Below are positions 7,611-16,091 of a DNA stretch of 41,094 bases, piece after piece (within the stretch, counting starts at the first letter, position 1; every line of letters begins with the position of its first letter). The stretch covers positions 1 through 41,094 of the forward strand of contig JAQYBD010000048.1 in NCBI GenBank assembly GCA_029338835.1. The letters are read 5' to 3'. A program made the translations under genes and the position numbers. A model generated the notes under the pieces. It was not told the DNA's origin. It did not search any database and worked only from the letters and a program-made list of their open reading frames with translations. Source of the DNA: Selenomonadaceae bacterium. GTDB taxonomy: Bacteria; Bacillota; Negativicutes; Selenomonadales; Selenomonadaceae.

Positions 7611-7650
7611 ATGACAAAAGCCTGCCGCTCATGCGACAGGCTTTTGTCAT
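7611..7650. terminator. Bidirectional terminator between trpS and asparaginase
   Basis: A perfect 14-bp inverted repeat ATGACAAAAGCCTG / CAGGCTTTTGTCAT around a 12-base loop, placed between two convergent genes. Confidence 0.85.
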
Positions 7651-7663
7651 ATATGCAATATGA

Positions 7664-8656
7664 TCAGTAGCGTGCAAACATCGCACGGATCTTTTCATGC
7701 TCATGGGTCTGCAGCAAGGCCAGCTGCAAGAGTACACGAGCTTTCTGCGGGTTCAGCGTATCACTGGGGATGAAGGCAAAATCCTCATATACTTCCTCCG
7801 CATATACGACACGCCCGGCGGCACCGCGCGTGCTGCGCACGACGAGGACGCCCTGGCCGATGGCTTTGGCAAGTTCCTGCACGACAGGACAGGGAATGCT
7901 GCCATTGCCCATGCCCGCGTAAACGATGCCCTCTACGCCAGCCTGGCACGCTGCCTTGACCAGGAACCCGTCATCATCCGCATGACCATACAAGATAGCC
8001 ACTTTCGGCAGCTTCGTCCGCCCGGTGACTGAGAATTCGCTGTCCACGGTATGAGCCCGCAGCGGGATGCGATAGAAGACGGGCTGGCCATCCTGAACCG
8101 TGCCGAGAGCGCCTGTTTCCGGTGACGCAAAGGTATCGAGCGCCGTCGTGTGCATCTTCGTCACCTCACGAGCGCCATCGATGCGCCCGTTCAAGACCAC
8201 CAGCACGCCATAGCCGCTCGCTTCAGGATCGCTTGCCACCCGCACGGCCTGCAGGAGATTCATTGGGCCATCGGCACTCAGGGCCGTAGCTGGACGCATG
8301 GCTCCCGTCAGCACGACTGGCTTATCACTGTGAATCGTCAGATTCAGGAAATACGCCGTTTCTTCAAGCGTATCCGTACCATGCGTGATGACGACACCGT
8401 CCACATCATCCCGCTGCAGCAGTTCTTGTGTACGCACGGCCAGCTGCAGCCAGATTTCCGAAGTCATGTCCTTGCTGTCAATCGACGCAATCGTCTCTCC
8501 GGAAATTTCCGCGAAATCCGCCAGTTCCGGCACGGCGGCCAGGAGTTCATTGACTCCAATGGCACCGGCCTGATACCCGGTTGTAGCTGTCTCCGAAACA
8601 GCCTGTCCGGCAATCGTACCACCTGTGGCAAGAATATGAATACGTTTTTTTTCCAT
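7664..8656 (-). CDS. L-asparaginase (type II fold, cytoplasmic)
   Basis: A 330-residue asparaginase/glutaminase-family enzyme hydrolysing asparagine to aspartate and ammonia. The N-terminal nucleophile motif ILATGGTIAG places the catalytic Thr at residue 14. TTGYQAG gives the hinge Tyr, IDSKDM the substrate-binding Ser, and VITHGTDTLEETA the second Thr-Asp pair. The AREVTKMHTT segment supplies the catalytic Lys. These all match the family. No signal peptide is present, so it should be cytosolic despite its similarity to periplasmic type II enzymes. GGAGGG precedes the ATG at 8656. It has its own promoter (8702-8730) and ends in the shared terminator at 7611-7650. Confidence 0.93.
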   Translation of the reverse strand: MEKKRIHILATGGTIAGQAVSETATTGYQAGAIGVNELLAAVPELADFAEISGETIASIDSKDMTSEIWLQLAVRTQELLQRDDVDGVVITHGTDTLEETAYFLNLTIHSDKPVVLTGAMRPATALSADGPMNLLQAVRVASDPEASGYGVLVVLNGRIDGAREVTKMHTTALDTFASPETGALGTVQDGQPVFYRIPLRAHTVDSEFSVTGRTKLPKVAILYGHADDDGFLVKAACQAGVEGIVYAGMGNGSIPCPVVQELAKAIGQGVLVVRSTRGAAGRVVYAEEVYEDFAFIPSDTLNPQKARVLLQLALLQTHEHEKIRAMFARY

Positions 8657-8701
8657 GTATTACCCTCCCGCAGATTCAAACTGTCTTCTTCTCATGGACA
8701 T

Positions 8702-8730
8702 ATTGTATCATACTTCCCCGGCAAACACAA
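8702..8730 (-). promoter_or_regulatory. Promoter of the asparaginase gene
   Basis: On the minus strand TTGTGT (8725-8730), 17 bp, then TACAAT (8702-8707). The -35 overlaps the T-run of the preceding terminator. Confidence 0.5.
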
Positions 8731-8757
8731 AAGAGGAGGTCCCGCAAGACCTCCTCT
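8727..8757 (-). terminator. Terminator of the BASS-family transporter gene
   Basis: AGAGGAGGTC (8732-8741) pairs with GACCTCCTCT (8748-8757), a 10-bp stem followed on the minus strand by TTTTGTG. Confidence 0.75.
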
Positions 8758-8774
8758 CATCGCCGAGCAATGCT

Positions 8775-9734
8775 TCAAGATTCCTCGACGGCTTGTTTTT
8801 CGTTTTCCTTGTTCATGCGGCTGGCAAGATAATTGGCAGCGAGCGAACCGGAGATATTGTGCCATACGCTGAAGATGGCACCCGGGATGGCGGCAGCTGC
8901 GCCGAAATGCATCATGGCCAGCGACGTGGCCAGACCGGAGTTCTGCATGCCGACCTCGATGGAAATAGCCTTCGACTTGGCAAGGTTCATATGCAGGGCC
9001 TTCGCCACGCCAAAGCCCAGGGCATAGCCGAGCAGATTGTGCAGCATGACGACGAGCATGATGAGCGCGCCCGTTTCCATGATGCGCTGCGAGCTGACGG
9101 CAACGACACCGCCGACAATCAAGACGATGGCAACGACCGAGACAAGCGGCAGGAGCTTGACGACTTTCTGTACGAAATTGCCAAAGAACGTATTGATGAG
9201 GATGCCGCCGACAATCGGCACGATGACGACCTGCACGATCGACACCATCATGGCCGAGAGGGAGATATCCACCCAGGCACCGGCCAGCCACCAGGTAAGG
9301 AGCGGCGTGACGATCGGTGCCAGGATGGTCGTCGTCATCGTCATCGAGACGGATAAGGCGACATCACCGCGCGCCAGATACGTCATGACATTCGAGGACG
9401 TGCCGCCCGGGCAGGTACCAACGAGGATGACGCCGGCTGCGAGTTCCGGCGGCAGGTTGAAGCCCTTGGCGAGCAGCCAGGCAAGAGCCGGCATGATCGT
9501 GAACTGGGCCAGGGCACCGGCCAGGACGTCTTTCGGACGCTGGAGGACCAGGCGGAAATCACGCAGGCGCAGCGTCATGCCCATGCCGAACATGACGATG
9601 CCCAAAAGGATCGTGATTTTCGGCGCAGCCCATTTGAATGTCCAGGGCTGGAACAGAGAAATCGCGGCCACAAGAATGACAAAGACCGCCATATACTTGG
9701 AGATGAATGCACTGAGTTTCTCTAAAAATCTCAT
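8775..9734 (-). CDS. Bile acid:sodium symporter (BASS) family transporter
   Basis: A 319-residue polytopic membrane protein with about nine to ten hydrophobic segments. It carries BASS-family hallmarks: GIVMFGMGMTL near residue 47, GTCPGGTSSN near 108 (a substrate-crossover loop), and VQVVIVPIVGG near 167. The family moves organic anions such as bile acids, pantothenate/ketopantoate or 2-oxo acids, often with Na+. The substrate cannot be assigned here; YocS/PanS-like proteins are the closest bacterial types I can recall. A consensus promoter with an overlapping 12-bp palindrome lies upstream (9758-9796). A short Glu/Lys-rich cytoplasmic tail ends the protein. Confidence 0.85.
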   Translation of the reverse strand: MRFLEKLSAFISKYMAVFVILVAAISLFQPWTFKWAAPKITILLGIVMFGMGMTLRLRDFRLVLQRPKDVLAGALAQFTIMPALAWLLAKGFNLPPELAAGVILVGTCPGGTSSNVMTYLARGDVALSVSMTMTTTILAPIVTPLLTWWLAGAWVDISLSAMMVSIVQVVIVPIVGGILINTFFGNFVQKVVKLLPLVSVVAIVLIVGGVVAVSSQRIMETGALIMLVVMLHNLLGYALGFGVAKALHMNLAKSKAISIEVGMQNSGLATSLAMMHFGAAAAIPGAIFSVWHNISGSLAANYLASRMNKENEKQAVEES

Positions 9735-9757
9735 AATGACAAACCCCTTTTCCTTAG

Positions 9758-9769
9758 ATTGTATACAAT
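9758..9769. promoter_or_regulatory. Palindromic operator candidate ATTGTATACAAT
   Basis: A perfect 12-bp palindrome overlaps the end of the -10 box and the predicted start of transcription of the BASS gene, a repressor-type position. TTGTATACAA-like palindromes are typical of GntR-family (FCD) regulators; no such regulator is encoded in this window. Confidence 0.5.
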
Positions 9770-9796
9770 ATTACAACCAGATGGATGGCTTGTCAA
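9768..9796 (-). promoter_or_regulatory. Promoter of the BASS transporter gene
   Basis: On the minus strand TTGACA (9791-9796), 17 bp, TAATAT (9768-9773). Confidence 0.75.
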
Positions 9797-9824
9797 CGGA
9801 TTTTCGCATATACAGATACAAACA

Positions 9825-10685
9825 TCATTTTTTCGCAATCGCATCAAAATTCTGCAGCAGCCAGACAATGAGATCCTCTTCAACCCGGCAGCCCGTGATA
9901 TCAGCAGCTGCCTGAACGGCTTCGTGTGCGTTGCCCGAAGCGATGCCGATATCCGCCTGCTCCAGCAGGGCCTGATCATTGAAGTAATCACCGAGCGCGA
10001 TGATTTTCACATCACGATAAGCCGGCAGCTTGCGGATCTCGGCGAGCATGGCGCCTTTCGATACGCCTTGAGCCACGAATTCATGGTAGTTGGCCTCGGA
10101 ATAGAAATGGTTGGATACGGCGGACGTCCCCATTGCTTCTGCTTCCGCTTCAAGCTGTTTTAAGTGTGACGGCTCGTCGCAGACGAAGAATTTGAGCCAC
10201 GGTGTTTTGGCAAGATCCGCTACTTCATCAAGCGGGCAGTGACGATACACATAGTATTCATGAGGCAGGCGCGGATCATCATGTTCCGGCCTGCTGATGA
10301 TGTTGCAGGAATCTGCCGTGTAGACTTCGATGCAGGCCTCGGGGAATTTTTCCAGGCAATGCGCGGCAAAGCGCGGCCAGATGGCATCGTCGGTCTCGCC
10401 AGTCTGCAGCACAGGTCCGTGCAGCGCACGTGCAGCCAGGATTTCATGACGCTGCCAGTCATACAGCATGGATCCATTGAAAAAGATACTCGGTGCCGTA
10501 ATCTCGACGCCAGCAAGATAGCCGGCAGCTGCTTCCGGCGTGCGTCCGGTGGCGATGCCGAAATGACCGCCGCCCGCCACGAATTCGGCAATCGCCGCTT
10601 TATTGGCAGCCGAGATATGGCCGCCATGCGGGATGATTGTCCCATCCAGATCGCTGATGATCAAATAGTTCTCATAAGGTTTCAT
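9825..10685 (-). CDS. Cof-type HAD-superfamily phosphatase
   Basis: A 286-residue HAD-IIB hydrolase, a family that dephosphorylates sugar phosphates or flavin/PLP-type cofactors. Motif I is SDLDGTI with the nucleophile Asp and acid/base Asp near residues 11-13. Motif II is GIATGRT, the catalytic Lys appears in GVSKGAMLAEI, and motif IV is IALGDYFNDQALLEQAD. The C2 cap lies between motifs II and III, as expected. Start: ATG 10685 follows AGAAAGAGAG; the longer open frame has no family sequence. It lies 73 bases after the response regulator gene on the same strand, but no functional tie is evident. Confidence 0.88.
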   Translation of the reverse strand: MKPYENYLIISDLDGTIIPHGGHISAANKAAIAEFVAGGGHFGIATGRTPEAAAGYLAGVEITAPSIFFNGSMLYDWQRHEILAARALHGPVLQTGETDDAIWPRFAAHCLEKFPEACIEVYTADSCNIISRPEHDDPRLPHEYYVYRHCPLDEVADLAKTPWLKFFVCDEPSHLKQLEAEAEAMGTSAVSNHFYSEANYHEFVAQGVSKGAMLAEIRKLPAYRDVKIIALGDYFNDQALLEQADIGIASGNAHEAVQAAADITGCRVEEDLIVWLLQNFDAIAKK

Positions 10686-10758
10686 AAAGACTCTCTTTCT
10701 GTCTGAAATTGTTGCAATCCACGTCGGCATTCCAGGGGTACGGCCAGTCACATGTTGT

Positions 10759-11550
10759 TCAGGGCATGGTCTGGACTGCCTCACCTTCCTGATGCACATA
10801 CTGTGATGGCGTCATGTCCAGGTATTTGCGGAACACCTGGGCATAATTCTTATAGTCGCTGAACCCGACTGCTTCCGCCACTTCATAGACGCGCAGGCGC
10901 CCTTCCGCCAGGAGTGCCAGGCTCTGCTGCAGCCGGAAGCGCGTCAGCAGCGAATTGAAGGTATGTCCCGTCGTCTCCTTGAGTTTGCGCGAAAGATAAC
11001 TGGCGGATACCCCCTGGCGTGCAGCCATTTCTTCAACGCTCAACCGCTCCTGATAGTGTGTTGCCAAGAACTCGAGTACCTCGCGGACATGGGGGTTCAG
11101 ATGCGCGCCTGCCAGCAGTGGCAGCCAATCGACCAGAGAAATCTTTCCGACTGATCCTGAAGCTGCCGGAGCAGGAGCCTGCATCTGGAGGCGGATCCGC
11201 TGCAGGACCGTCATGAGTTCTTCTTCTTCGACCGGCTTGAGCAGATAATCACAGGCACCCACGCGTACGGCTCGCTGTGCATAAGAAAAATCGGCATAAC
11301 TCGTCAAGAAAATGACATGTGCCGGATTTTTCTCGGCATGCAATCGTTCTGCCAACTGCAGTCCGGAGAGGCGCGGCATGCGGATATCGGTCAGGATGAT
11401 GTCCGGATGCTTCTCGTGGATCAGCGCCCAGGCTTCCATGCCATCAGCAGCATCACCGATCACCTCTGCGCCCATCGCAGCCCAGTCAATCGTCGTGATG
11501 AGCCCGCGTCGTATGATTTCTTCATCTTCCGCGATGATGAGTTTCAGCAT
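10759..11550 (-). CDS. YesN-type response regulator (receiver plus AraC HTH)
   Basis: A 263-residue transcription factor. The N-terminal receiver has the acidic pair (AEDEE), the phospho-acceptor Asp in DIILTDIRMP near residue 56, the switch Thr in FLTSYAD and the Lys in YLLKPVEEEE. The C-terminal AraC domain (about 160-255) has two HTH units, one seen in SVEEMAARQGVSASYLSRKL and the second in VYEVAEAVGFSDYKNYAQVF. Its ATG overlaps the end of the histidine kinase gene by 7 bases, so the pair is co-translated. It probably controls the adjacent ABC importer genes; that is inferred from position. Confidence 0.92.
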   Translation of the reverse strand: MLKLIIAEDEEIIRRGLITTIDWAAMGAEVIGDAADGMEAWALIHEKHPDIILTDIRMPRLSGLQLAERLHAEKNPAHVIFLTSYADFSYAQRAVRVGACDYLLKPVEEEELMTVLQRIRLQMQAPAPAASGSVGKISLVDWLPLLAGAHLNPHVREVLEFLATHYQERLSVEEMAARQGVSASYLSRKLKETTGHTFNSLLTRFRLQQSLALLAEGRLRVYEVAEAVGFSDYKNYAQVFRKYLDMTPSQYVHQEGEAVQTMP

Positions 11551-13118
11551 GTCAAATCTCCCTTCTCGAACGGCAATCGCATCGTCACTACAGTACCGCC
11601 CTCTGGCGGACAGGCAATCTGCAATCCATATGCTCGGCCGTACATCAGCTGCAGCCGGCGATGGATATTGTAGATGCCCGTATGGAGGGCTGGATCTGCG
11701 CCCTCAGCCAGCATTCTGCGGACGGCCTGCAGCCGTTCAACCGGCAGTCCCGGCCCCTGGTCGGCAATCCTCACGCAAAGGACATCTCCCGCTTCCTGCC
11801 GTTCTTGGCAGATGCCGAGGCGGATATGGATACTGCCATCCTCTTCTGCCCCATAACGGATGGCATTCTCCAATACAGGCTGGAAAAGCAGGCGGGGAAT
11901 CCGGCAATCCTGCATCGTTTCCGGGATTGCTTCCTCATACGATAACCGTTTGCCGAATCGATACTGCTGGATCTCCATATAGCTGTGTGTATAGGAAAGA
12001 TCCTCCCGCAGTTTCACCTTGCGTTCTTCGCCCTTGATGCTGTAGCGCAGGATACGTGACAGATCCATGAGCATGCGCTGCGCAGCCTCAGGGTCGAGCT
12101 TGACCATGAATTTGATATTTTCCAGCGTATTGAACAGGAAATGCGGATTGAACTGGCTCTCTAGACGCCGCATCTCAAAGACGGCCGTGGCCCTTGCTTC
12201 TTCCTCCGCAATGGCCCGCGCACGCGCACGGCTTTCACGCCGCACGCTGACATACAAGATGGGGAGCATGAGCAGCAAGACGCCCACGACAACACCAATG
12301 CCCAGATAATAACGCTGCAGCAGCGTAGTGACAGGCATGATGGAGAACAGCGTGAACGTGCCATCGGCCACCGGCTGCTGCGTTACATAATATTCCTGGT
12401 GATGGAATTCGGTCAGCCAATGGTCAGTATGCCAGATTTCCGGAGCCAATTTGCGCAAGCCGCCGTTCGTATAGCTGGCGCCCGTCCTGATGCGGGTATT
12501 GCCGTACTCATCCTGCAGTACAAAATCCAGATAAGGCGAAGTGATGTTATTCCGCAGATAGCGCCCCGGCAATAGGAAGAGGATATACCCCTGCAGCTGT
12601 CCGGCTTCATCACAGATAGCTCTGCCGATGACGAGATCATCTTCTCCATATTCACCCTCCCGTACGAGGAATTCTGACTGCGGCTCAGATGGCTTCTCTT
12701 TCAAGCGGCGCAGGATACCCCATTGGCTGCCCATCGGTGCCAGTCCTGTCGGCAGATAGTCCCAGCTGCCCAGGACCAGCTGATTCTCTGCATCGAGCAG
12801 GAAGAACAGCGTGCCATCATGCGTGATGTTGACTTCGTGGTAAAGATAGCTGTAAAGCTGCGCGCGGGCAGAAGCATCGGTGCGCAGCTTTCCGATATCT
12901 GTCACCTTCTCAGCCACAACCAGTGTCCTGCTGTTGTAATCCTCAAAAATGCCAGATAGGACCTCAGCGGTCACCATCCGGCTCTCATCGCTGACCGCCA
13001 CCACATAGCGTTCCCAGCTGGCCAGGACCAGGATGAGCCCGATTGCCGCCAGGAAAAGCGTTGGCAGGAATGCATATTTTGTCAGTGCCCGCCGCACTTC
13101 ATCCTGAAAAGTCTGCAA
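11544..13118 (-). CDS. YesM-type sensor histidine kinase
   Basis: A 524-residue membrane sensor kinase, partner of the downstream regulator. A transmembrane helix at about 15-35, an extracytoplasmic sensor of about 240 residues (Cache-like by layout), a second helix near 270-290, then cytoplasmic His_kinase and HATPase domains. The phospho-acceptor His is in ESQFNPHFLFNTLENIKFM near 335. The N box is LLFQPVLENAIRYG and the G boxes are ADQGPGLP and GTVVTMRLPF. Start choice: TTG 13118 has AAGGAG at good spacing. The in-frame ATG at 13139 would sit only a few bases from the predicted start of transcription (extended -10 at 13150-13155). Confidence 0.9.
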   Translation of the reverse strand: MQTFQDEVRRALTKYAFLPTLFLAAIGLILVLASWERYVVAVSDESRMVTAEVLSGIFEDYNSRTLVVAEKVTDIGKLRTDASARAQLYSYLYHEVNITHDGTLFFLLDAENQLVLGSWDYLPTGLAPMGSQWGILRRLKEKPSEPQSEFLVREGEYGEDDLVIGRAICDEAGQLQGYILFLLPGRYLRNNITSPYLDFVLQDEYGNTRIRTGASYTNGGLRKLAPEIWHTDHWLTEFHHQEYYVTQQPVADGTFTLFSIMPVTTLLQRYYLGIGVVVGVLLLMLPILYVSVRRESRARARAIAEEEARATAVFEMRRLESQFNPHFLFNTLENIKFMVKLDPEAAQRMLMDLSRILRYSIKGEERKVKLREDLSYTHSYMEIQQYRFGKRLSYEEAIPETMQDCRIPRLLFQPVLENAIRYGAEEDGSIHIRLGICQERQEAGDVLCVRIADQGPGLPVERLQAVRRMLAEGADPALHTGIYNIHRRLQLMYGRAYGLQIACPPEGGTVVTMRLPFEKGDLTC

Positions 13119-13149
13119 ACTCCCACTCCTTCCTGGCATGTCCTCTTAA

Positions 13150-13155
13150 AGTATA
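13150..13155 (-). promoter_or_regulatory. Extended -10 promoter of the two-component operon
   Basis: The minus strand reads TTTTTGC-TATACT (TG-C-TATACT). The -35 is weak. It makes the kinase/regulator pair separately transcribed from the ABC operon. Confidence 0.45.
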
Positions 13156-13231
13156 GCAAAAACTTTCCCACAGCGCACGTCACTTGAGATGCTCTGCCCC
13201 AGGATCCAGATATATCGACGGCCCCGTAACG

Positions 13232-13264
13232 GAAAAGAGGGACAGCATCCCGTACTGTCCCTCT
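13232..13264 (-). terminator. Terminator of the ABC importer operon
   Basis: AGAGGGACAG (13236-13245) pairs with CTGTCCCTCT (13255-13264), followed on the minus strand by TTTTCC. Confidence 0.7.
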
Positions 13265-13286
13265 CTCTGCAGGCGAAGCACCTGTA

Positions 13287-14333
13287 TTACTGCACGCTCG
13301 TGAAGATATCCTTGAATTTATCGAGCCATGCCTTCTTGTTCTGGTTCACGACCTGCTCATCATCCGTGATGATATGGATCTGAGATTTTTCTTCCAGGCC
13401 AGCTGGTGCCGGGACATCGTCACGGACACTGCGGCGATGCAGTTTCTGCGTGATCAGGGTCTGTGCTTCTTTGCCCGTGATGAAATCAATGAACTTCTTG
13501 GCATTTTCCATGTGTTTGGCATTCTTGATGATGTAGATGCCATCCGGTTTCGAGATGACGCCTTCCTTCATGTAAACGAGCTTGACCGGTGCGCCATCGG
13601 CCACATACTTTGCACCGCCTTCTTCAAACGTGCAGCCCACGACATACTCGCCGTCCGCTACGCCTTTATAAACGGCAGAAGAACCGGAGAGCAGCTTGCC
13701 ATCGAGATTCTTGCAGAACTTCGTGACATAGTCCCAGCCATTGTCGGGATTGCCATTGCCCATCGCATAGAGCATGTTGATCAGATGCTCATACGCCGAA
13801 GAAGATTTCGACGGGTCAGCCATGGCGATCTTGCCCTTGAGTGCCGGATTCAGCAGGTCTTCATAGCCTTCTACCTTGATGTCGCCGATGAGATCCGTAT
13901 TGACCATGATGACGCTCGGGATATCCGTGAAGCGCGTCATCGAGCCTTCGGTATTCTTGAATGCAGCCTGGACATGATCTTCATTTGCGGACTTGTACGG
14001 TTCAAACAGATCTGCTTTCGGTTTCATCGTCGAAAGCGAACCGCCCCAGAAGATATCGCCGAGCGGGTTGGCTTTTTCTGATTCCACGCGTTTCAGGAGT
14101 TCGCCGGTACCTGCCGCCACGACTTCCACCTTGATGCCACTTTCCTTCTCAAATTCTTCCACGAGCGGATTGATGAACGAGAGCGGATGCGGACAGTAGA
14201 CAACGAGCTTGTTTTCATCGCTGCCTGAGCCTGAGGAACCCTTGGAGGCGGACTGGTTGCCCCCGCAGCCTGCCAGGCAGGTCGTCATTACGGCTGCACC
14301 GAGCAGCGCTGCAACAATCTTCTTCCACTTCAT
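13287..14333 (-). CDS. ABC importer substrate-binding lipoprotein (Fbp/Afu family)
   Basis: A 348-residue extracytoplasmic binding protein. The signal peptide ends in the lipobox LAGC (Cys about 24), followed by a Ser/Gly-rich linker. The mature part has the type II periplasmic-binding fold: VVYCPHPLSF, NPLGDIFWGGSL, IPSVIMVNTDL and KIAMADPSKSSSAY. This subgroup includes ferric-iron, phosphonate and hexose-phosphate (AfuA) binders. The iron-ligand double Tyr of FbpA is not evident, which favours a phosphorylated organic ligand; this is inference only. GAGGAG precedes the ATG at 14333. The gene is third in the ATPase-permease-lipoprotein operon and ends at a terminator. Confidence 0.85.
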   Translation of the reverse strand: MKWKKIVAALLGAAVMTTCLAGCGGNQSASKGSSGSGSDENKLVVYCPHPLSFINPLVEEFEKESGIKVEVVAAGTGELLKRVESEKANPLGDIFWGGSLSTMKPKADLFEPYKSANEDHVQAAFKNTEGSMTRFTDIPSVIMVNTDLIGDIKVEGYEDLLNPALKGKIAMADPSKSSSAYEHLINMLYAMGNGNPDNGWDYVTKFCKNLDGKLLSGSSAVYKGVADGEYVVGCTFEEGGAKYVADGAPVKLVYMKEGVISKPDGIYIIKNAKHMENAKKFIDFITGKEAQTLITQKLHRRSVRDDVPAPAGLEEKSQIHIITDDEQVVNQNKKAWLDKFKDIFTSVQ

Positions 14334-14438
14334 GACAAATCTCCTCTCTTTCCTAAGATGCATATGAAAAATGAACACTTACGGATCTCTGCAAGCCTGT
14401 CTCAAACCGCACCGGCAGCTCCAGGCCTATGAGCAGGC

Positions 14439-16091
14439 TCAAAGCGTGACATCGTGACGCCCCGATACCTTGAAGAAAATCACCATGGCGGTAATGGTCG
14501 TCAGGGTCAGTATGGTCGACAGCGCAGCGGCCGTACCATAGCTGGCACGGATGACTTCGGTATAGATGGCAACGGACATCGTCTTGGTCGCACCCGTGAA
14601 CAGGATGATGGAACTCGACAATTCGTTGATGGCCGTGATCCAGGAAAGGATGGCACCACTCATGACACCAGGCAGCATCATGACGGCCGTGATCTTGAAG
14701 AAGGTCTTCAAGGGCGATGCTCCGAGACTGATGGAAGCCTCTTCCATGCTGGGACTCAGCTGGTAAAGGATTGCTGAACTCGAACGCAGCGTATACGGCA
14801 GACGCCGGATGACCAGCGAGATGATGATGATGGCGGCCGTACCCGAAAGCAGCAGCGGCTCTTCATTGAAAGCCAGCAGCAACGTGATACCGAGGACAGA
14901 ACCCGGGATGATATACGGGAACATCGACAGGGTATCGATGAGGTCGGTGAGCCAGCTCTTCTTGCGAGTCGTCAGATAAGCAATGGTCATGCCCAGGAAA
15001 ATGATGGCGATCATCGCCGTCGTACTGAAGATGTACGTATTGGAGATTGCCGTCCCCAGGCTTTCAAAAATGGTGCGATAGCTGTCAAGGGAATACCCGT
15101 CGACAAAAATCGAACCGCTCGTCTTGAGGAAGGACGTGTAGATGACGACGAGCTGCGGGATCAGTGACAATGCCACGAGCAGGTAGATGAAGACATGGAC
15201 AATCATCTTCTTCCAGCCATGAAGCTCGCCGACCTGCATGGGACGCAGGGAACTCATGGTAAAGGACTTGCGGTTGACGATGTATTTCTGCAGCATGAAG
15301 ATGGTCGAGGTGATCAGTACCATCAATGCGGCCATGGCCGCGGCAAAATTGGCCTGGTCGCCGACTTCATTGATGAATTCCGAGTAGATCATGACGGGCA
15401 TGACATTGTAGCCTTCGCCAATGAGCATCGGCGTACCGAAATCAGCCATCGCATTCATGAAGACCATCAAGGCACCCGCGAGGATTGTCGGGGTAATCAG
15501 CGGCACGATGATCGTGATGACCTTGCGGATCCCGCTGCAACCGAGGCTCTCCGCCGCTTCAATGAGTGCCGAATCGATATTCTTCATCGCACCGGCCACG
15601 TAAAGATAGATGAAGGGATAGAGCTTGAGTGTCAGCACCAGCAAGATGCCGGCAAAACCGTAAATCGAAGGGAAATCAATGCCGTAATCTGCCAGGAACC
15701 GCGTGATATAGCCGTTGCGGCCGCCGATGAGAATCCACGAATACGCGCCGATGAACGGCGGAGAAAGCAGGGATATGACGATGCATATCTCAACGACATT
15801 CTTGAATTTGATCTTATAGAGCGTCATGAAATACGCCACAGCCGTACCGATGATGACCGCCAGGATCGTCACACAGGTCGTGACGGAAAAGCTGTTGATC
15901 ATCGACTGGTAATAATATTTGCGATCAAAGAAATGTGCGAAGTTCTGCATGCTCCAGGCACCGGTATCGGGATCCTGGAACGCACTGATGAACAGCGAGA
16001 ACAGCGGATAAATGAGGAACAGTGCAAAGACACCGATGGACAAGATGGTAATGCCTGTCCAGAAGTCCCAATGTATTTTCCTATTCATCAT
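14439..16091 (-). CDS. ABC importer permease, two fused MetI-like domains
   Basis: A 550-residue inner-membrane protein with about twelve hydrophobic segments, arranged as two permease halves (roughly 1-270 and 285-550). This fusion is typical of FbpB/AfuB/ThiP-type importers. Each half has an EAA-like coupling loop: SALIEAAESLGCSGIRKVITI in the first (Glu-Ala-Ala near 190) and MEEASISLGASPLKTFFKI in the second. It would form the whole translocation pore with a dimer of the ATPase. The start ATG (16091, or 16088) overlaps the end of the ATPase gene, so the two are translationally coupled. Confidence 0.92.
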   Translation of the reverse strand: MMNRKIHWDFWTGITILSIGVFALFLIYPLFSLFISAFQDPDTGAWSMQNFAHFFDRKYYYQSMINSFSVTTCVTILAVIIGTAVAYFMTLYKIKFKNVVEICIVISLLSPPFIGAYSWILIGGRNGYITRFLADYGIDFPSIYGFAGILLVLTLKLYPFIYLYVAGAMKNIDSALIEAAESLGCSGIRKVITIIVPLITPTILAGALMVFMNAMADFGTPMLIGEGYNVMPVMIYSEFINEVGDQANFAAAMAALMVLITSTIFMLQKYIVNRKSFTMSSLRPMQVGELHGWKKMIVHVFIYLLVALSLIPQLVVIYTSFLKTSGSIFVDGYSLDSYRTIFESLGTAISNTYIFSTTAMIAIIFLGMTIAYLTTRKKSWLTDLIDTLSMFPYIIPGSVLGITLLLAFNEEPLLLSGTAAIIIISLVIRRLPYTLRSSSAILYQLSPSMEEASISLGASPLKTFFKITAVMMLPGVMSGAILSWITAINELSSSIILFTGATKTMSVAIYTEVIRASYGTAAALSTILTLTTITAMVIFFKVSGRHDVTL

